A stretch of 64,000 bases of DNA from Owenia fusiformis (taxonomy: Eukaryota; Annelida; Polychaeta; Sabellida; Oweniidae), in the NCBI GenBank assembly GCA_903813345.2, contig CAIIXF020000012.1, positions 25,368,184 through 25,432,183 on the forward strand, read 5' to 3'. Below, piece by piece: positions 23,831 to 37,100 of this stretch. The notes beneath the pieces are model-generated. The model worked only from the letters and a program-made list of their open reading frames with translations. It was not told the DNA's origin and ran no database searches. Position 1 is the stretch's first letter, and every line of letters begins with the position of its first letter. Made by a program: the position numbers and the translations under genes.

Positions 23831-26800
23831 TATATAATGTACTAGTTGTACTTTTTTAATTGAATTCACGTTGACCTTGACATAAAGTGCGGTATAGACA
23901 ACTCATTGTGATATCCATCTTGACATCTTTAAGTGGTACAGACATATAATAAAGACAACTAAATATGATACCGAATTTAACATTCTAAAGTGGCAAAGAC
24001 ACCTATTCATGACACCGATCTTGACATCCTGACATGGTATAGATTTATAGAGACATCTATTAGTGACACCGATCTTGATATCTTAACGTGGCATAGACAA
24101 TGAATCATGACAACGATCACGAAATCGAAATCTTGAATTTATCCTTAAATTGACCTGAAATATTAAGTTGAAGATCTAGACCAAGTAAAGCGATACAAAA
24201 CTAGGCACATATGTAATATTGTACAATTTCTACAGTCAATGTTATATTTACAAATCAACCTCCAAATCAGACAATTGAACAATATTCTATTGTGTTAGGC
24301 ACACATGCACGTTCGGTACTAATATGGGGCGGGGTCGACATGTCACGGTAAATCGGGTTGAAAATCGAACGATCGGAAACCGATATTTGTCTGATTTAAC
24401 CTTCGAATGTTTCCAAATACTTCGACGACACTTGACGAAATGGTTGAGTTTCAATAAAAGTTTGTAAAAGGACTTAACCCAGACCAGCCCATGTGTCTGA
24501 GAAAACAACATCTATAGCGCTGCTATCTAAAACTGGTATTCGTGCTTTGTGTTTTATTTGGTGTTTGGGATTAGTTTAAATACCTTATAAAAACACTTAT
24601 GTTTTAATATTTACCTTGAGTCAATTTAGCACTATTCTTAGCTTTTAGCATCCAAATGACATTGCGGTGATGACAAATCTGTTGAATAGTTTAAAGACGC
24701 CTTTTAGAGATAACATGTTTGGAACTTCCTGATCAGCTGTGAAATCGGGAACTTTCGAATCCCTAGCAGTGAAATTTGGAACCACTACCTTGCTTGGAGA
24801 AACAAAAGAAAACAACCCAGATGATAACGTAGTATATCCAATGCATATATTTTGATGGTAAGGTTGAATCATATGGATTATGTAGTTTTAGATTCAAAAT
24901 TATTTCATGCTATTGTACGTAATGTGCCAGAACCTCTATTTATTTATTAAATAGTATAGTTATTGTTCTCTCCAACAGTGGAATAATACAATACAACTAT
25001 ACCGAGATGCAAAAATGCAAAAAGCAAGCCCAAGGTTTAAAGAATCAATAGAAAACCACATATATTCACGTATATTCAGAGCTTTGAAAATCCCTACTGT
25101 GGTGAACGAGAAAGTATAATTGAACAAAATATCACTTTGAGATGATAACTTCTTGGGCACAAGATGGTACTCGGTTTGACAACAATTCAATGAAATGAAA
25201 TATTTGTTTTAGTACGGTATATCATTGTTTCTTGCTTTCTCATTGGGACATGTGGTACAACTTTTCTACATTTCAAATGATTTAACCTTTGACAATGTCA
25301 TATTAAAACTTTATCAAGTACATTGCACATAGGAATATATAAGGAAGCAGAGTTCATCGATGCGCCACCATCCCGGATGTAATTGTCGTCTGCACGGTAA
25401 TGAACGAAATGAACGGTGAACCCCGATAATTTGAGAATTGCTATCTCTAAATTCTGATTAAATCAAATTGTTATATTCATTTTTTGAGAGGGGGGGGGCA
25501 CAGACCCATATAGAATCATTTCGAAATCCTAAAATAATTACTAGACCACAGTATTAGTCAGGAATGTAAACACTACTCTATTAGACTTCATTTTTAAGTT
25601 TTTAATCGAAAAGAAAGAATCCATTAACAGCATTCGCGCTAGGCCCAGGACCCAAGGGCTTTCAAAAATCTGGGTCCTTTCCAAAAATTGGGGTACTAAT
25701 GGCATTAGTATTTTCTGTATTTAGGTTTTGGGAGTCAATTACTGCTTGGCTACGCTACATGCTTGTTACATTTGGAAAGAGTCATTCAAGACTACTGAAT
25801 TATTCTGGAAAATCAACTAAGAAAAAATGCCATTATCGTTCATCCTCACTGTATTCATCTTTCTAAGACAGCAAGGCCCGTAGCCAGGATTTGCCAAGGG
25901 GGGTCACTTTTTGAAAACTTCCAAGGGGGGTCTTCACTTTTAGACAATTTAGGTCCAAAAATGGCTAAAATCACTTAAAACTGCATGGTTTTGAAAGATT
26001 TTTTGGCCAGCGGGGGATGGACCCCACCTGGCTAAGGGCCTGACAGCGTTATATTAGTAGCTCTCCGCACCCATTTGTCTGTAAATAAAACTTCGTATAT
26101 GTATCTTTGCTCTAAAATGTTATCACACTTGACTCAATCATGAACACACGATTAACAAAATTCAATCATTAATCATAATTAAACAATTAAGTCAATTCAA
26201 TTCCAATCCAAGTCATTTTAATCCAAGTAAAGTTGACTTTTGATATCATATAGAAAGGGTTCCGCTGAAATATGATATTATGATTAATGGTTTTATCAAT
26301 ACATTCTACATTTTGATATCGGTTATCAAAATATTACATAAGAAAAATGGTTCGATTTATTCAGAAAGATTCGCGTATGAAACTGCTCAGCATTCGAATG
26401 TGGGATGAACTATAGATTATCTGTCTATACCTAGATTTACTATACAGTTCATCACTATGTGTTTCCAATTCTTTCTCTGTGGAAATAATTGAATGTCTGG
26501 GGCACGTCCCATCGGAACTAAAAAAAACATATTCTCTTCTGATTTTATTTATTCTGCACAGACAGAATTCTTCTCTACTATTTAAACTTTGGCTTTGCTA
26601 CTCCGAGATTCTTATTGGGGTTTTTGTGGTTCCCGGAACTCTTGCCGATCTTGTGGATAAAGATAGCTAAGCAAATGAACCTTGGTGTGAAAGTTAAACT
26701 AATTTGTGTCGAATTTGTTTATGTCTTCTAGGTGCAGCACTGTGAAGATTATACATGATACACTTTAAAAACGCCCCTGCAAATCAACGGATTCACAATC

Positions 26801-27596
26801 TAAGATCACCACGGATTACAGCCCAGATCGTTCTCCAGGATAGAGTTCCCGGGATTAAGTTCTTAGTGCGAAAAGAACATGAAACACCTGTGAACACGGC
26901 CAGATAATGTATAAAGTAAGCCACTCGGGAGAAGTTCTGAGACTTTATTAGATGGATACTTTCTTTATGATGAAATAAAAAAGTCAAATAACAAATCCAA
27001 CACGATCGAATCAACAGAGGTCTAGGGACGAAATATTCCGGGATTGGACTTAATTATTCGATGCAATTACAACCGAATCATTCACAGATGCTTCATTTTT
27101 CACAGTTCCGACTTTTCTAAAATAAGGATCAAGGTCTGACATCTTGCTGTATAATTAACATTCTTTGAATCGATTTGCGCAAAACCCTGGATATAACATG
27201 TATATTTTGCGCAATCATGTGAACGACATTAAGATCTAGCTAGATCTCTACGCAGACGGATAACGTTCAATGTAGGGGGAAAATCTGAAAATTGGATCAA
27301 AGCGAAACGAGACATAGTAAAGAGGACTAGATATCGTGAATAAAACACCTACATTACGAAAGGTTGACACGTAACTCCTAAGATACAATTATAGATAGCT
27401 GATCGCCCGATGCCAGAATCATACCCGGATTAGCGTTCTTAGTGATTGCGTTTTGCTTTGAGGCTAAATAATGTCAAGGAAAATGTCAATATAATGTTGC
27501 CTATTAATGAGCAATGGTAATTATCCCGGATGCATGTCTAATGTCACAAAATTACATATCTTCTGAATCCAAATTCTCCAATCAAATACCTTTACC
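23831..27596. other. Intergenic; 5' flank of the SLC6 gene
   Basis: No gene supported. At 25880-26040 there is a repeat-like stretch with 'ggcccgtagccaggatttg', 'aaggggggtc' and 'ccaagggggg', probably a degraded dispersed element. The final part before 27597 should carry the SLC6 promoter and 5' untranslated sequence; I cannot locate a core promoter. Confidence 0.4.
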
Positions 27597-28197
27597 ATGG
27601 AGGCGTCTGCAGCTACCCCATCTGGTGGCCAAAATGCAAACGACATTGCATTTGACAATAAAGCTTACCTTAGGAGCGACTCGGAGCCCCAAGTGGAAAT
27701 TGGGGATCGATCCGCCTCAAATGAAACTCAGTGGAATCTACCAGGAAATGACTTAAAATCCGGGGACAGCTTAGTGAGTTCCATAATATGTAATGGTCAG
27801 ACAATTCGTCCAGGTATTAGCTCCGAGAATCAATATGACCCCAAGCAACCGGGGAATGCACAAATTTCTACCTCAAATCATCAAAGGTACAAGGTGGACG
27901 CAACGAACGATAAACGCGCCAGTAAACCAGAAACTATAGCGTTGAACAACAACACAATGCACACGACACTTTTAGTTGACGGTGAACATAACTCGCTAAC
28001 AGCTGAACCCAATAGCATTAACGGTATTAAACCAAAAGACAATGTCCTAAGGAAGGAACTCGAGGCGGGGATAGATGTCTCACCCCAGCGCGAAACATGG
28101 AGTAAGAAGTTAGACTTTCTTCTCTCTGTAATAGGCTTCGCAGTGGATTTAGGGAATGTTTGGAGGTTTCCTTATATCTGTTACAAGAACGGGGGTG
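27597..28197 (+). CDS. SLC6 exon 1 (N-tail and TM1)
   Basis: Encodes residues 1-200. The hydrophilic Asn/Ser-rich N-tail is followed by RETWSKK and TM1 with the amine-binding Asp184 and the NVWRFPY signature. The donor gtaagt splits the Gly201 codon (phase 1). Confidence 0.93.
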
Positions 28198-31100
28198 GTA
28201 AGTACATGAAGATTTTGAACTTTCCTCGCTTTGTTTTAACACAAAAATCGTAATTTATCTGATTAATTGTTATTAATGGTGATGTAAAATATAGAAACGA
28301 TAGAATATTTCAATGATAATGGTTGGATAAAGCGAATGATACCAGATTTTTATGTTTTGAACAGCCCTCGTAATTCTAGTACGTGATAATGGCTGTTTTA
28401 ATGACCATACTATAAGTATAGCAAAGATAAAATAAACATAAAATACATATGAGACATATTTAATATCCGTTTGATTAGTTTTAGTTGATATTTAGCCAAA
28501 TTTAACACTATTATTATTGTAAAGCTAAATATTGTATTGCCAAATTTTATACACTCGCTTATCAACTTAAAATGACTCTGAAAAATACTTTCTCGGTTTT
28601 TAATCATTAAGTAGTCAATAATGGTCGAAATATGATTTGACGTCAGTAGATTAAGAAATGAGTATCGCTTGCATGGCTAAATGTACTTAAAAAGGCTATT
28701 TGATAAGCAATCTTGCTTGATTTGAGAAGTTACCAAATGGGATTTTATTCCAAGGGACATGGGACGTTCATACCCCCTGTTTTGATAAATGTAATATCTG
28801 TACATGATCAAATATTTGCATTGATGGTGATATCATATCCAACCCACCACCGTATAGCACCATGTCATATATCATACACTACACAGTTGATTCAGCGCAT
28901 TGAAAGTAAAATTATGGCACCATTTGGCGAAAATTATAGTGGGAGATGTCGAGGTCGCATTTGGAGAAATGATAGCTCTTTAAATACGTGTCATCGCTTT
29001 TGCGCATTGTTAACATACTTTTGAATAAAAGTTTACTTGCCTTTTTGAAGTGACGCTAACAGTACTTGAAACAGAGCAATGATAAGTCAATTGAAACCAA
29101 TTGTAAAGCCATTATGTTCAACAATCAGGAGTTAACTTGCTGTAATTGATATTGAAAAAATATTTATTAAAACCAATGCATGTAAAACTATTTGTAATAC
29201 AGTTGTTTATCTGTATATAATAACTACAGTGTATAATGTTTCAGATTTGAGATTTGACATAAAATGATCGCGTTTTTCAATGTAATATTAGTATTTTGAA
29301 TAAGTTCCTCTTATTTTTAACGAATTTCGAAGTTCGCGACAAAATTTCCAGTGGGGGTACTATGTTTAAATATAACAAAATTGCAGCCTTGAAAACAAAA
29401 AAGATACAGAAATTTTATAGATATTGTCACATATTTGACACTTTTGATGTAAACGAATCCAAGCAGCTCGTTTTCCTACAACCCCCTTAATAAATCCAAA
29501 TTCAGACCACGTGCTCGTGCCTCTTAAAGTTTGTAGATTTACACCAAATTTCCAAATCCAAAGTTCAAATTTCCGATAACTTATTTAAAAAAAATCAAGA
29601 ATCAAATAGAAACGGGTTTTAATATGCAATGGTGCTCTTGGCAGAAATAATTTGCAACTTAGTGAATCACTATTATGTGAAATCGTGTTTAATTGCACGG
29701 AGTATCTACTGTAATTGTATTAATGCTAATCTGAAATAAAAACTCCTTAAAAATGCTTTCCAAGATTGGCATGTTGGGTGCTACACCCCCCCCCCTCAAC
29801 AGTTTGCCAAGCTTAGCTCTCCCATTGGATTACATGTTAAAACCGCACATGGGGAAGTTGTAAAGGCTCGCCACTTAAGTTGGAATATTAGATATTCATT
29901 CATAGCAGTCACGAAGACCCAATTACGTTTTCTATCACAATATCTTGATTGCTGGAAAATACTCTTGCCCTCTATTACAATAAATAACTGCGAATATTTA
30001 AAGTATTGTCAAAGTGTTTATTTGCCATTAATTTATTACTGCTTTTTTAGATTTGTTCGGTTAATTAATCATTTTCTATTTTATTACTTCAATTTTGATC
30101 GCACGCAGATACTTAATAAAATTATCAGTTTGTCAAATACGGTGATTGCACAACATTATTTTGTTATTATTCCTTTTTATATGACAATTTATATTAATAT
30201 ATAAGAACTATATCCCCGGGACTATATCGCATTATATGAATGAATTATTGGTATCAACTGATAATGTTCAGAGAAGCGGGTTCTCAACATTCATGCGACT
30301 CATCCACAGGGATTAATGTTCATGTAGTTGTTCATGTTCATGTTCATGTGGTCACGTGTCACAATCGACCAAGATCCATCGGAGAAACGCCAAGACAAAA
30401 GAGTGACTTTAAATTCCAATAGCGTCCACTTGTGTTTTCAACAACCCATGACTTGGGTGAAAATATAATGGAAATGACTGGAAAGAAAAGCAATGTAGTA
30501 GTACTAGTCTTTCGACTTACAACAATAATAATCACATCAAATGTGTACCAGATATATCTCCTTTGAAGAATGAAGGATATAATATACCTGTGGATATCAC
30601 CATTGCCAAACAGCAACGTCGCGTTCGAAATTTTCAATCGATCCCAAAATGACCCAAAAATTGTTTGGTCCTGTTAAATTTTGATTTTGTCATCAAATCA
30701 ATATAGTAGCTCATAGCTTCTGATCTAGAGTCCGAACACTTGGGTAGCCAGGTGTAAAAGGGTAGGTGGTCCTATCAGATTTTGGTCCTACTCTCTATTG
30801 ATTTATATGGTGACCTATTATTTATACACAGTCAGGGCCAGTAAGGGCCGTAAGGAAAGGGGACCATAATTTCTTTTACACTGGAACAGTTACTTTTACA
30901 CCGGAACAGTTGGGCTTAAACAGCATACGCAAGTGCTTGATGCAAAATCATAATTATGCATACAACACTGTCATGATTGACAAATCTAGCAGGATACTCG
31001 GACTAAGAAAACATGAGAGGAAACAGTAATGCGACATGGCAATGATTGAACGAACTCTAAATGTATTGACACAAAGTTAAAAATTGTGCCAGATTTGTTA

Positions 31101-34100
31101 AAATAAACAGAGCTAGCGCGGTCAGCTCAGTGAATACAAATAAGGAGTGTGTATGTCCACACTTACAGCACTCAAACGATGTTTTCGAATTATTGTATTT
31201 GTTTTTTATGGCTTCCTGAATGCTCTTAACACATTTTCTTAGTATATCATGTTCGAATAAAATACTTAAACAAATATCAAACACTAAACTTCATATAAAG
31301 AGTATGTTCAAAATACACTGATCACTGGCGGATTAGGGGGGGGGGGGCCCAGGGGCCCGGGCCCCCCCCCCCCCCTTGGGTGGGCCCAGAAAAAAAAAAT
31401 TGGGCCCAAAAAAATTTTTGGGCCAAACAAGGCCTTCAGGCCCCAAAAAGTGGGCCTTTTTGGTCATTACTGGGCCTTTTAAGGCCTTATTTGTTAATTT
31501 CAAGCCAAATTTTGAAGAAAATGGGCCTCAAAATTTCAAAATTTGGGCCCACTTTTGGATTTTAGGGGCCCAAAATTTTTTTCCACGCAAGCGCGGACGT
31601 TTTTTCTCTGACCTGAAATTTGGGCCCCCCCCCCTTGTTGGTTCCTGGATCCGCCCCTGCTGATGGTATTGAAATTGGATATGATATTGACGATGTTGCT
31701 CTTTTTCATGACTGTGCTTGCTTATAAAAAGTCACCGGTATTTGTAATCAGGGACAGTGTTACCCCATTTTTACATTAAGAGGAGATTTTCATAAATTCA
31801 GATTTATTTTTTCAGACACAAAATGTCCGATTTATACACCTGTGTTCCGACGATCCAAGTATCCCGACTTCATTAATTTTATCTGAGCTCATAATTCACA
31901 AAAATGGTTTCCAAAAACGATTTAATGGGAAAAGTGTTGGTCGAAAAATGTTAGCCACCTGTTTGAATACATTGCCGGCCCATTTTTCGAAATTGAGTCC
32001 CATTTTCAACAAGGGCCGTGGCATATTTCTGAATATCCAACCTGAATATAGATAATGTCTTGAATTTGGAGGTATATGGAGGTATTATATCATCAGACAG
32101 CAATTGAAAGCTTTCTTCACCTTCGATTTCCAAGATTAAAAAATCAAACAGGTAAGCGAATATGAGCTTTTTTGTCATTTACATAATCATACTTTTTTCA
32201 GGTGCGTTCCTGATCCCATATTTTATAATGTTGCTGGTTGCTGGTCTGCCACTCTTCTATATGGAACTAGCCTTGGGCCAGTACCAGCGATGTGGCTGCA
32301 TAACAGTGTGGAAAAGAATATGCCCCATGTTCAAAGGTAAGAGCTTCAGACGATACCCCCATGTTCAAAGGTATGAGCTTCAGACAATATTTCATATGTT
32401 CAATTATATGAGATTCAGATGATACGCCCTATTTTCAAATGCATGAGCTTAAGACAATATACCCTATGCTCAATCAAAGGTATGGACAGATTATTTGCCC
32501 TATGTTCGACTTGAATATGCCCCATGTTTAAAGCCATGGACTTGAGAGTGTATGCCCTAAGAGCTCCAAGCTATATAGTGAAAGACTTGAGATAATATGC
32601 CCTGTGACAATAAATACGAGCTTGAGATAATATGCCCTTTGTTTCAAGGTAGATGTCTGAGATGATATGCCCTTTGTCCAAACGTATGTACCTGTAGTTT
32701 GAGGTAACTTGCGCTAATCATGATCAGCTATAACAATAGTATTGCCAATTATCGAGAAGTATGCAATAATTATGTCATATTTTACCATAAATTAAGGATT
32801 AAGCCTAGAGGATTCTGACGGATTAATTCCTGGGAAATAGAACAGGTTGTTAATCTACCGAATTATTAAGCTTATTGTTCTTATTAACAAATCTTTGTGG
32901 AACAATTTGAAAACGACCCATTTATTATAATTTAAGAGTAAATTGGAACGTATAAAATCAATGTTAGCAAGTGCTGTGGATTTGAATTCACATGATTAAG
33001 GCTAACTTGAAACACGGACCTTTAGATATGCATAAGTGGTAACTACACTGGTGATCCACTCGATTACGCTGGTTACCGAAACGGTTCGTTTTGGTAACAA
33101 AATGTCGGAACGTCGAAGGTACGATTTTTCTCTTTTCCTTATTATAAACGTTGAAGACAGAATTCCCACATGACATTTTTTAACACAAACGTATATCAGT
33201 ATCATATGTTTAAGAAAATCTACATATGTGCGAACAAATAGTTCAGAAAACAACAGAATCGTCGATTTAATTCTTCACTTAAGTTACATAAACGGTTTTT
33301 CGAAAAACAGTTAAGATCTGCACTTTTAACCAAAACCGTTGATGTAACTTAAGTGAGGAATTAAATCGAGGAATTAAATCGATTCTGTTGTCTTCTTAGC
33401 TATTTTTCGCAAACATGAACATTTTCTAAAACATATGATACTGATATACGTTTGTGAGAAAAAACGTCGTGGAGATTCTGCCTACAACGCGTGAAATAAG
33501 GAAAAAAGAAAAATCGTACCTTCGACGTTCCGACATTTTGTTACCAAAACGAACCGTTTTGGTAACCAGCGTAATCGAGTGGATCACCAGTGAACTAGTC
33601 TGTGATCAAATTGATTGTTGCAATGAGGTTTGTTCGTCAGTCAAACACTTCCCTAATTAACCTGAGTGTCCGACCATATTTCTAGGAGACAGATGAATCT
33701 TGCTTTTAAGGAAGCAAAGTCAAAATTTTGGAAAGCGTATTCGTAATGTATTTGCAGCTGAACAATCTAACTCTACAGGACCAAGCTCAAGTACAAATTA
33801 ACTCTATGATCCGTTATGTTAGCTCCAGGGATTACCTGATAGTTCATTATCTCGTTCTATCAGAACATTTATTTGATTCCTTGTATCAATTCAGTTGTAG
33901 CAATTTTATTGCCATGGGATTTAGTGTCCTGATTTTGACACATTTACACAATGATGGTTTTGCTTAACCAGGGACGGTAATTTCTTTGACATCGTGTTCG
34001 TTATACACAGTCAGGGCCAGTAAGGGCCATGAGGAAAGGGGACCATGTGTTATGAGAATCCACAATTTTACTTGCATGTTTTAAACCTTAAGAATTCAGG

Positions 34101-37100
34101 AATACATTGAAATATGCTACGTACGTATAACAGGTCTTAAATCTGCAATAGATATTTTAAAGCAAAATCCTCGAAGAAGGGGGGAAATAGGTCAATGTAT
34201 TATAGGCCATAAGCGATATTATATGCCCTTGACCCCGACCCCGACACTTCATCTGGCATTTTCTAATGATTGTAAGTAGGGGTAATATCCCGTGTAATAC
34301 CAATCACAAAATCATTTATGATCGAGGTGAGGAAGGCATAGCTCAATTGACCAATTGATACAAGGTACAATTGATACAAGGGCGCTTGTCACTTTAGCAG
34401 TAACAATATTATTTACTTGAAAAAACATTTGTTGAATATTGCAAGGACGTCCTTGAATATTGTAACAACTTTAGATGTAAGATTTATTTACTCAAGATAT
34501 TTGAACTCGTGTACTTTTGATTTTTTTAAATCACCAGTGATATAGACATTGTCTAACCATTTTGATGGCATACAACCATGTATGATAACCCTCAGAGAGT
34601 TTCTCGAACGTGCATTAGAAATAAAAATATATGTATCTGATCGAAATAAAATCGTACTCATTGACTGTTCTTTAATACTACAAATTAGAAACAAACATTC
34701 TTAACAATTTTTTCGAGATGGTATCTTAAAATTAAAGCAATTTCTGTTAATGACCAACCCGCTCAAATCATGAAATATTTTTAGGGGTATATAACATTTT
34801 TACAGGTGTAGGGTATGGCATCTGCGTCATAGCGACGTTCGTAGGGATGTATTACAATACTATAATCGCCTGGTCCATGTACTACCTGTTCGCCTCGTTT
34901 CGCCTGGAGGTACCTTGGGCCAGCTGCGGCAATGCCTGGAACACAGAAAACTGCACTGCCCTCTCTGATTTATCGGGCAAAAATAAATCTGATTTTGTCA
35001 ACCAGACGCTGTCTTCCTCAGAAGAATATTACGAGTAAGTACGAGTGCTAGTACGTATGATTGCGAGTAAGTATGAGTTCAATTTGATAGGTGTACGAGT
35101 TGATATGAGTGCTTGTTAGTATGAGTGCGAGTAAGTTTGAGTGAGATCAAGTACGAGTAAGATTAAGTATGAGTGACAGAAAGTATAAGTAAGTAGTATG
35201 AGTAGATACGAGTGCGAGTAATTGTAATTGCGAGTAAGTCAGAGAGTGAGTAATCAAGAGTGGAAGCATGCAATTGCAAGTAATAGTTTTGGTTAAATTG
35301 AGCAATCCCATCATGCGGAATATGTTTAAAATAATTAAAAGAACGTTATATAAAAATCAACTTTGCGAATCCTTTTTAAGCTCAAATAATAGTGCAAGAG
35401 TTTTTTTAATATGGGTTACTCATATCTCGAATTTCGAATATCTCGACTGGAATACAGTTTTTATGTCACCATGAAAAAAATAATATTGTTACTAGTATTT
35501 GCCTTGTAACTACCTCATATTTCCCTCAGTATAACTTATCAATGAGCGAATTAACGAGTTATTAGACCACATCTCTATCCAAGATGCGTTTACTTCAATG
35601 TAAAAATCGAAACCTGTTGCTCTCGCTTAGCACGATTCATCAGTGGAAGAAGCTATTGATTAACAATAACTGGAGAATATTTATAATTAAATAATTTGTA
35701 GTCCATATTCCGAATAAATGTTGACACTATTTTAAATAGCCACAGACTAAAAGCTCCTTCAATCGATGAAATAATTTGGTTAAATAATTTCGGAAATTGT
35801 TGGCAAACATTTCAGAGAGATAATCAGCCATGGAAAAGAAGGACACGGTTAATAATAGCGATTATAAATATATTTGGGAAGGTGACAATTTGTTGACGGT
35901 AAATATGTCGATGGAATTTTGAGAACTTGTTAAGTTTATGAAGACAAATGGGGTAAGGTCAGAAACCTTAAACAATAAAGCAGATATTGAAATCAAGTGT
36001 TTATAATTAGTTAAACGATGACAGAAATGCGCCCAATTACGTTGAACGGAAAACGTTAACCTGTTGGCTAAATAGTTTACATTTGACATAAATATAACAA
36101 AAGCTGCATTCCAGCGAGTCCATACTATCTTAAATACTGTTAACACCAATTAACCTACGAGATGTTAATCCGAATTCTGATGAATATACGAGTATTAGTG
36201 TGACCAGATTTTGTTTGAGGAATTTAGCTTCCACATATGCTCAGAAAAAGGAGGGTTGTAGAATATTTTTAATCCATTATGCAATCCTTTACCCTTTGCA
36301 TTCGTTTGACTTCACTTCTTAAAAGAGATTCGTCTTCATTATAACTTGACTCTGCGCGCAGGGTAACAATCCATTAAATTGCATAATCGTATTCCATGAG
36401 TGAAGAAGATCAAGAAAACATCTTGGGTTCAAGGCATATTGGTACTAGTAGAGACTATCAGAGGAATTAGGCATCCAACAATGAAGTAAATTCCGATTTG
36501 ATAATGAAAAAATGTTTTAAAATTAATTAAATGACAATATCACAAATTAACGAATTATCAATTATCACGTGTATGTACTTTTTTATTTTTATGTACCTCA
36601 ACTAGCTTTTTATAACTACTAGTTTACATTTGTGTCCAATTCAAAAGGTCCACGATATGTCAGTTATCTAAAAAAAATAATGTATGGTTTCCATGGGATG
36701 TGATTTACTACATAGTTAACGTTTTAGCCTGACAATGAATGATTGAGCCTAGATACAAGATTCTGAAATTCAGCCAAGTTTTGAAAAATCAGTTCAGTCT
36801 TTAATCTGACTTCATTTGAGAATTAACTGCGACGGCGAGCTTTTCTAATCGAATAAAAAGCGTCTTTGTTTGTTTGTTTGAGCTTGAAAGGGACATTACT
36901 CTATCGTCGCTAAATGTGTATAAACTTAAATTCCTGGGAGAGTACATTAGCTGTATTTTGTTATGCATTGGTTTATTCATTATGCCAGTCTGACCTTCCT
37001 CGATTTTAAAGGTTTCCATCTGGATCAGAACATAATCTTTATCGACAAATTAAGTTATCTTTTACGTATTTCCTTATTTTGTTTATTGGAACTACCGAGA

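Larger units (their letters stand above)
28198..32201 (+). other. SLC6 intron 1
   Basis: A 4.0-kb AT-rich intron. It contains the 5-bp-flanked gggcc element at 31323-31659 and a copy of a dispersed repeat at 30745-30868. The other ORFs in it have no recognisable features. Confidence 0.7.

Noticed and set aside
31376-31663. ORFs in the gggcc-rich element
   Set aside because: Low-complexity sequence inside a MITE with defined ends and target duplication.
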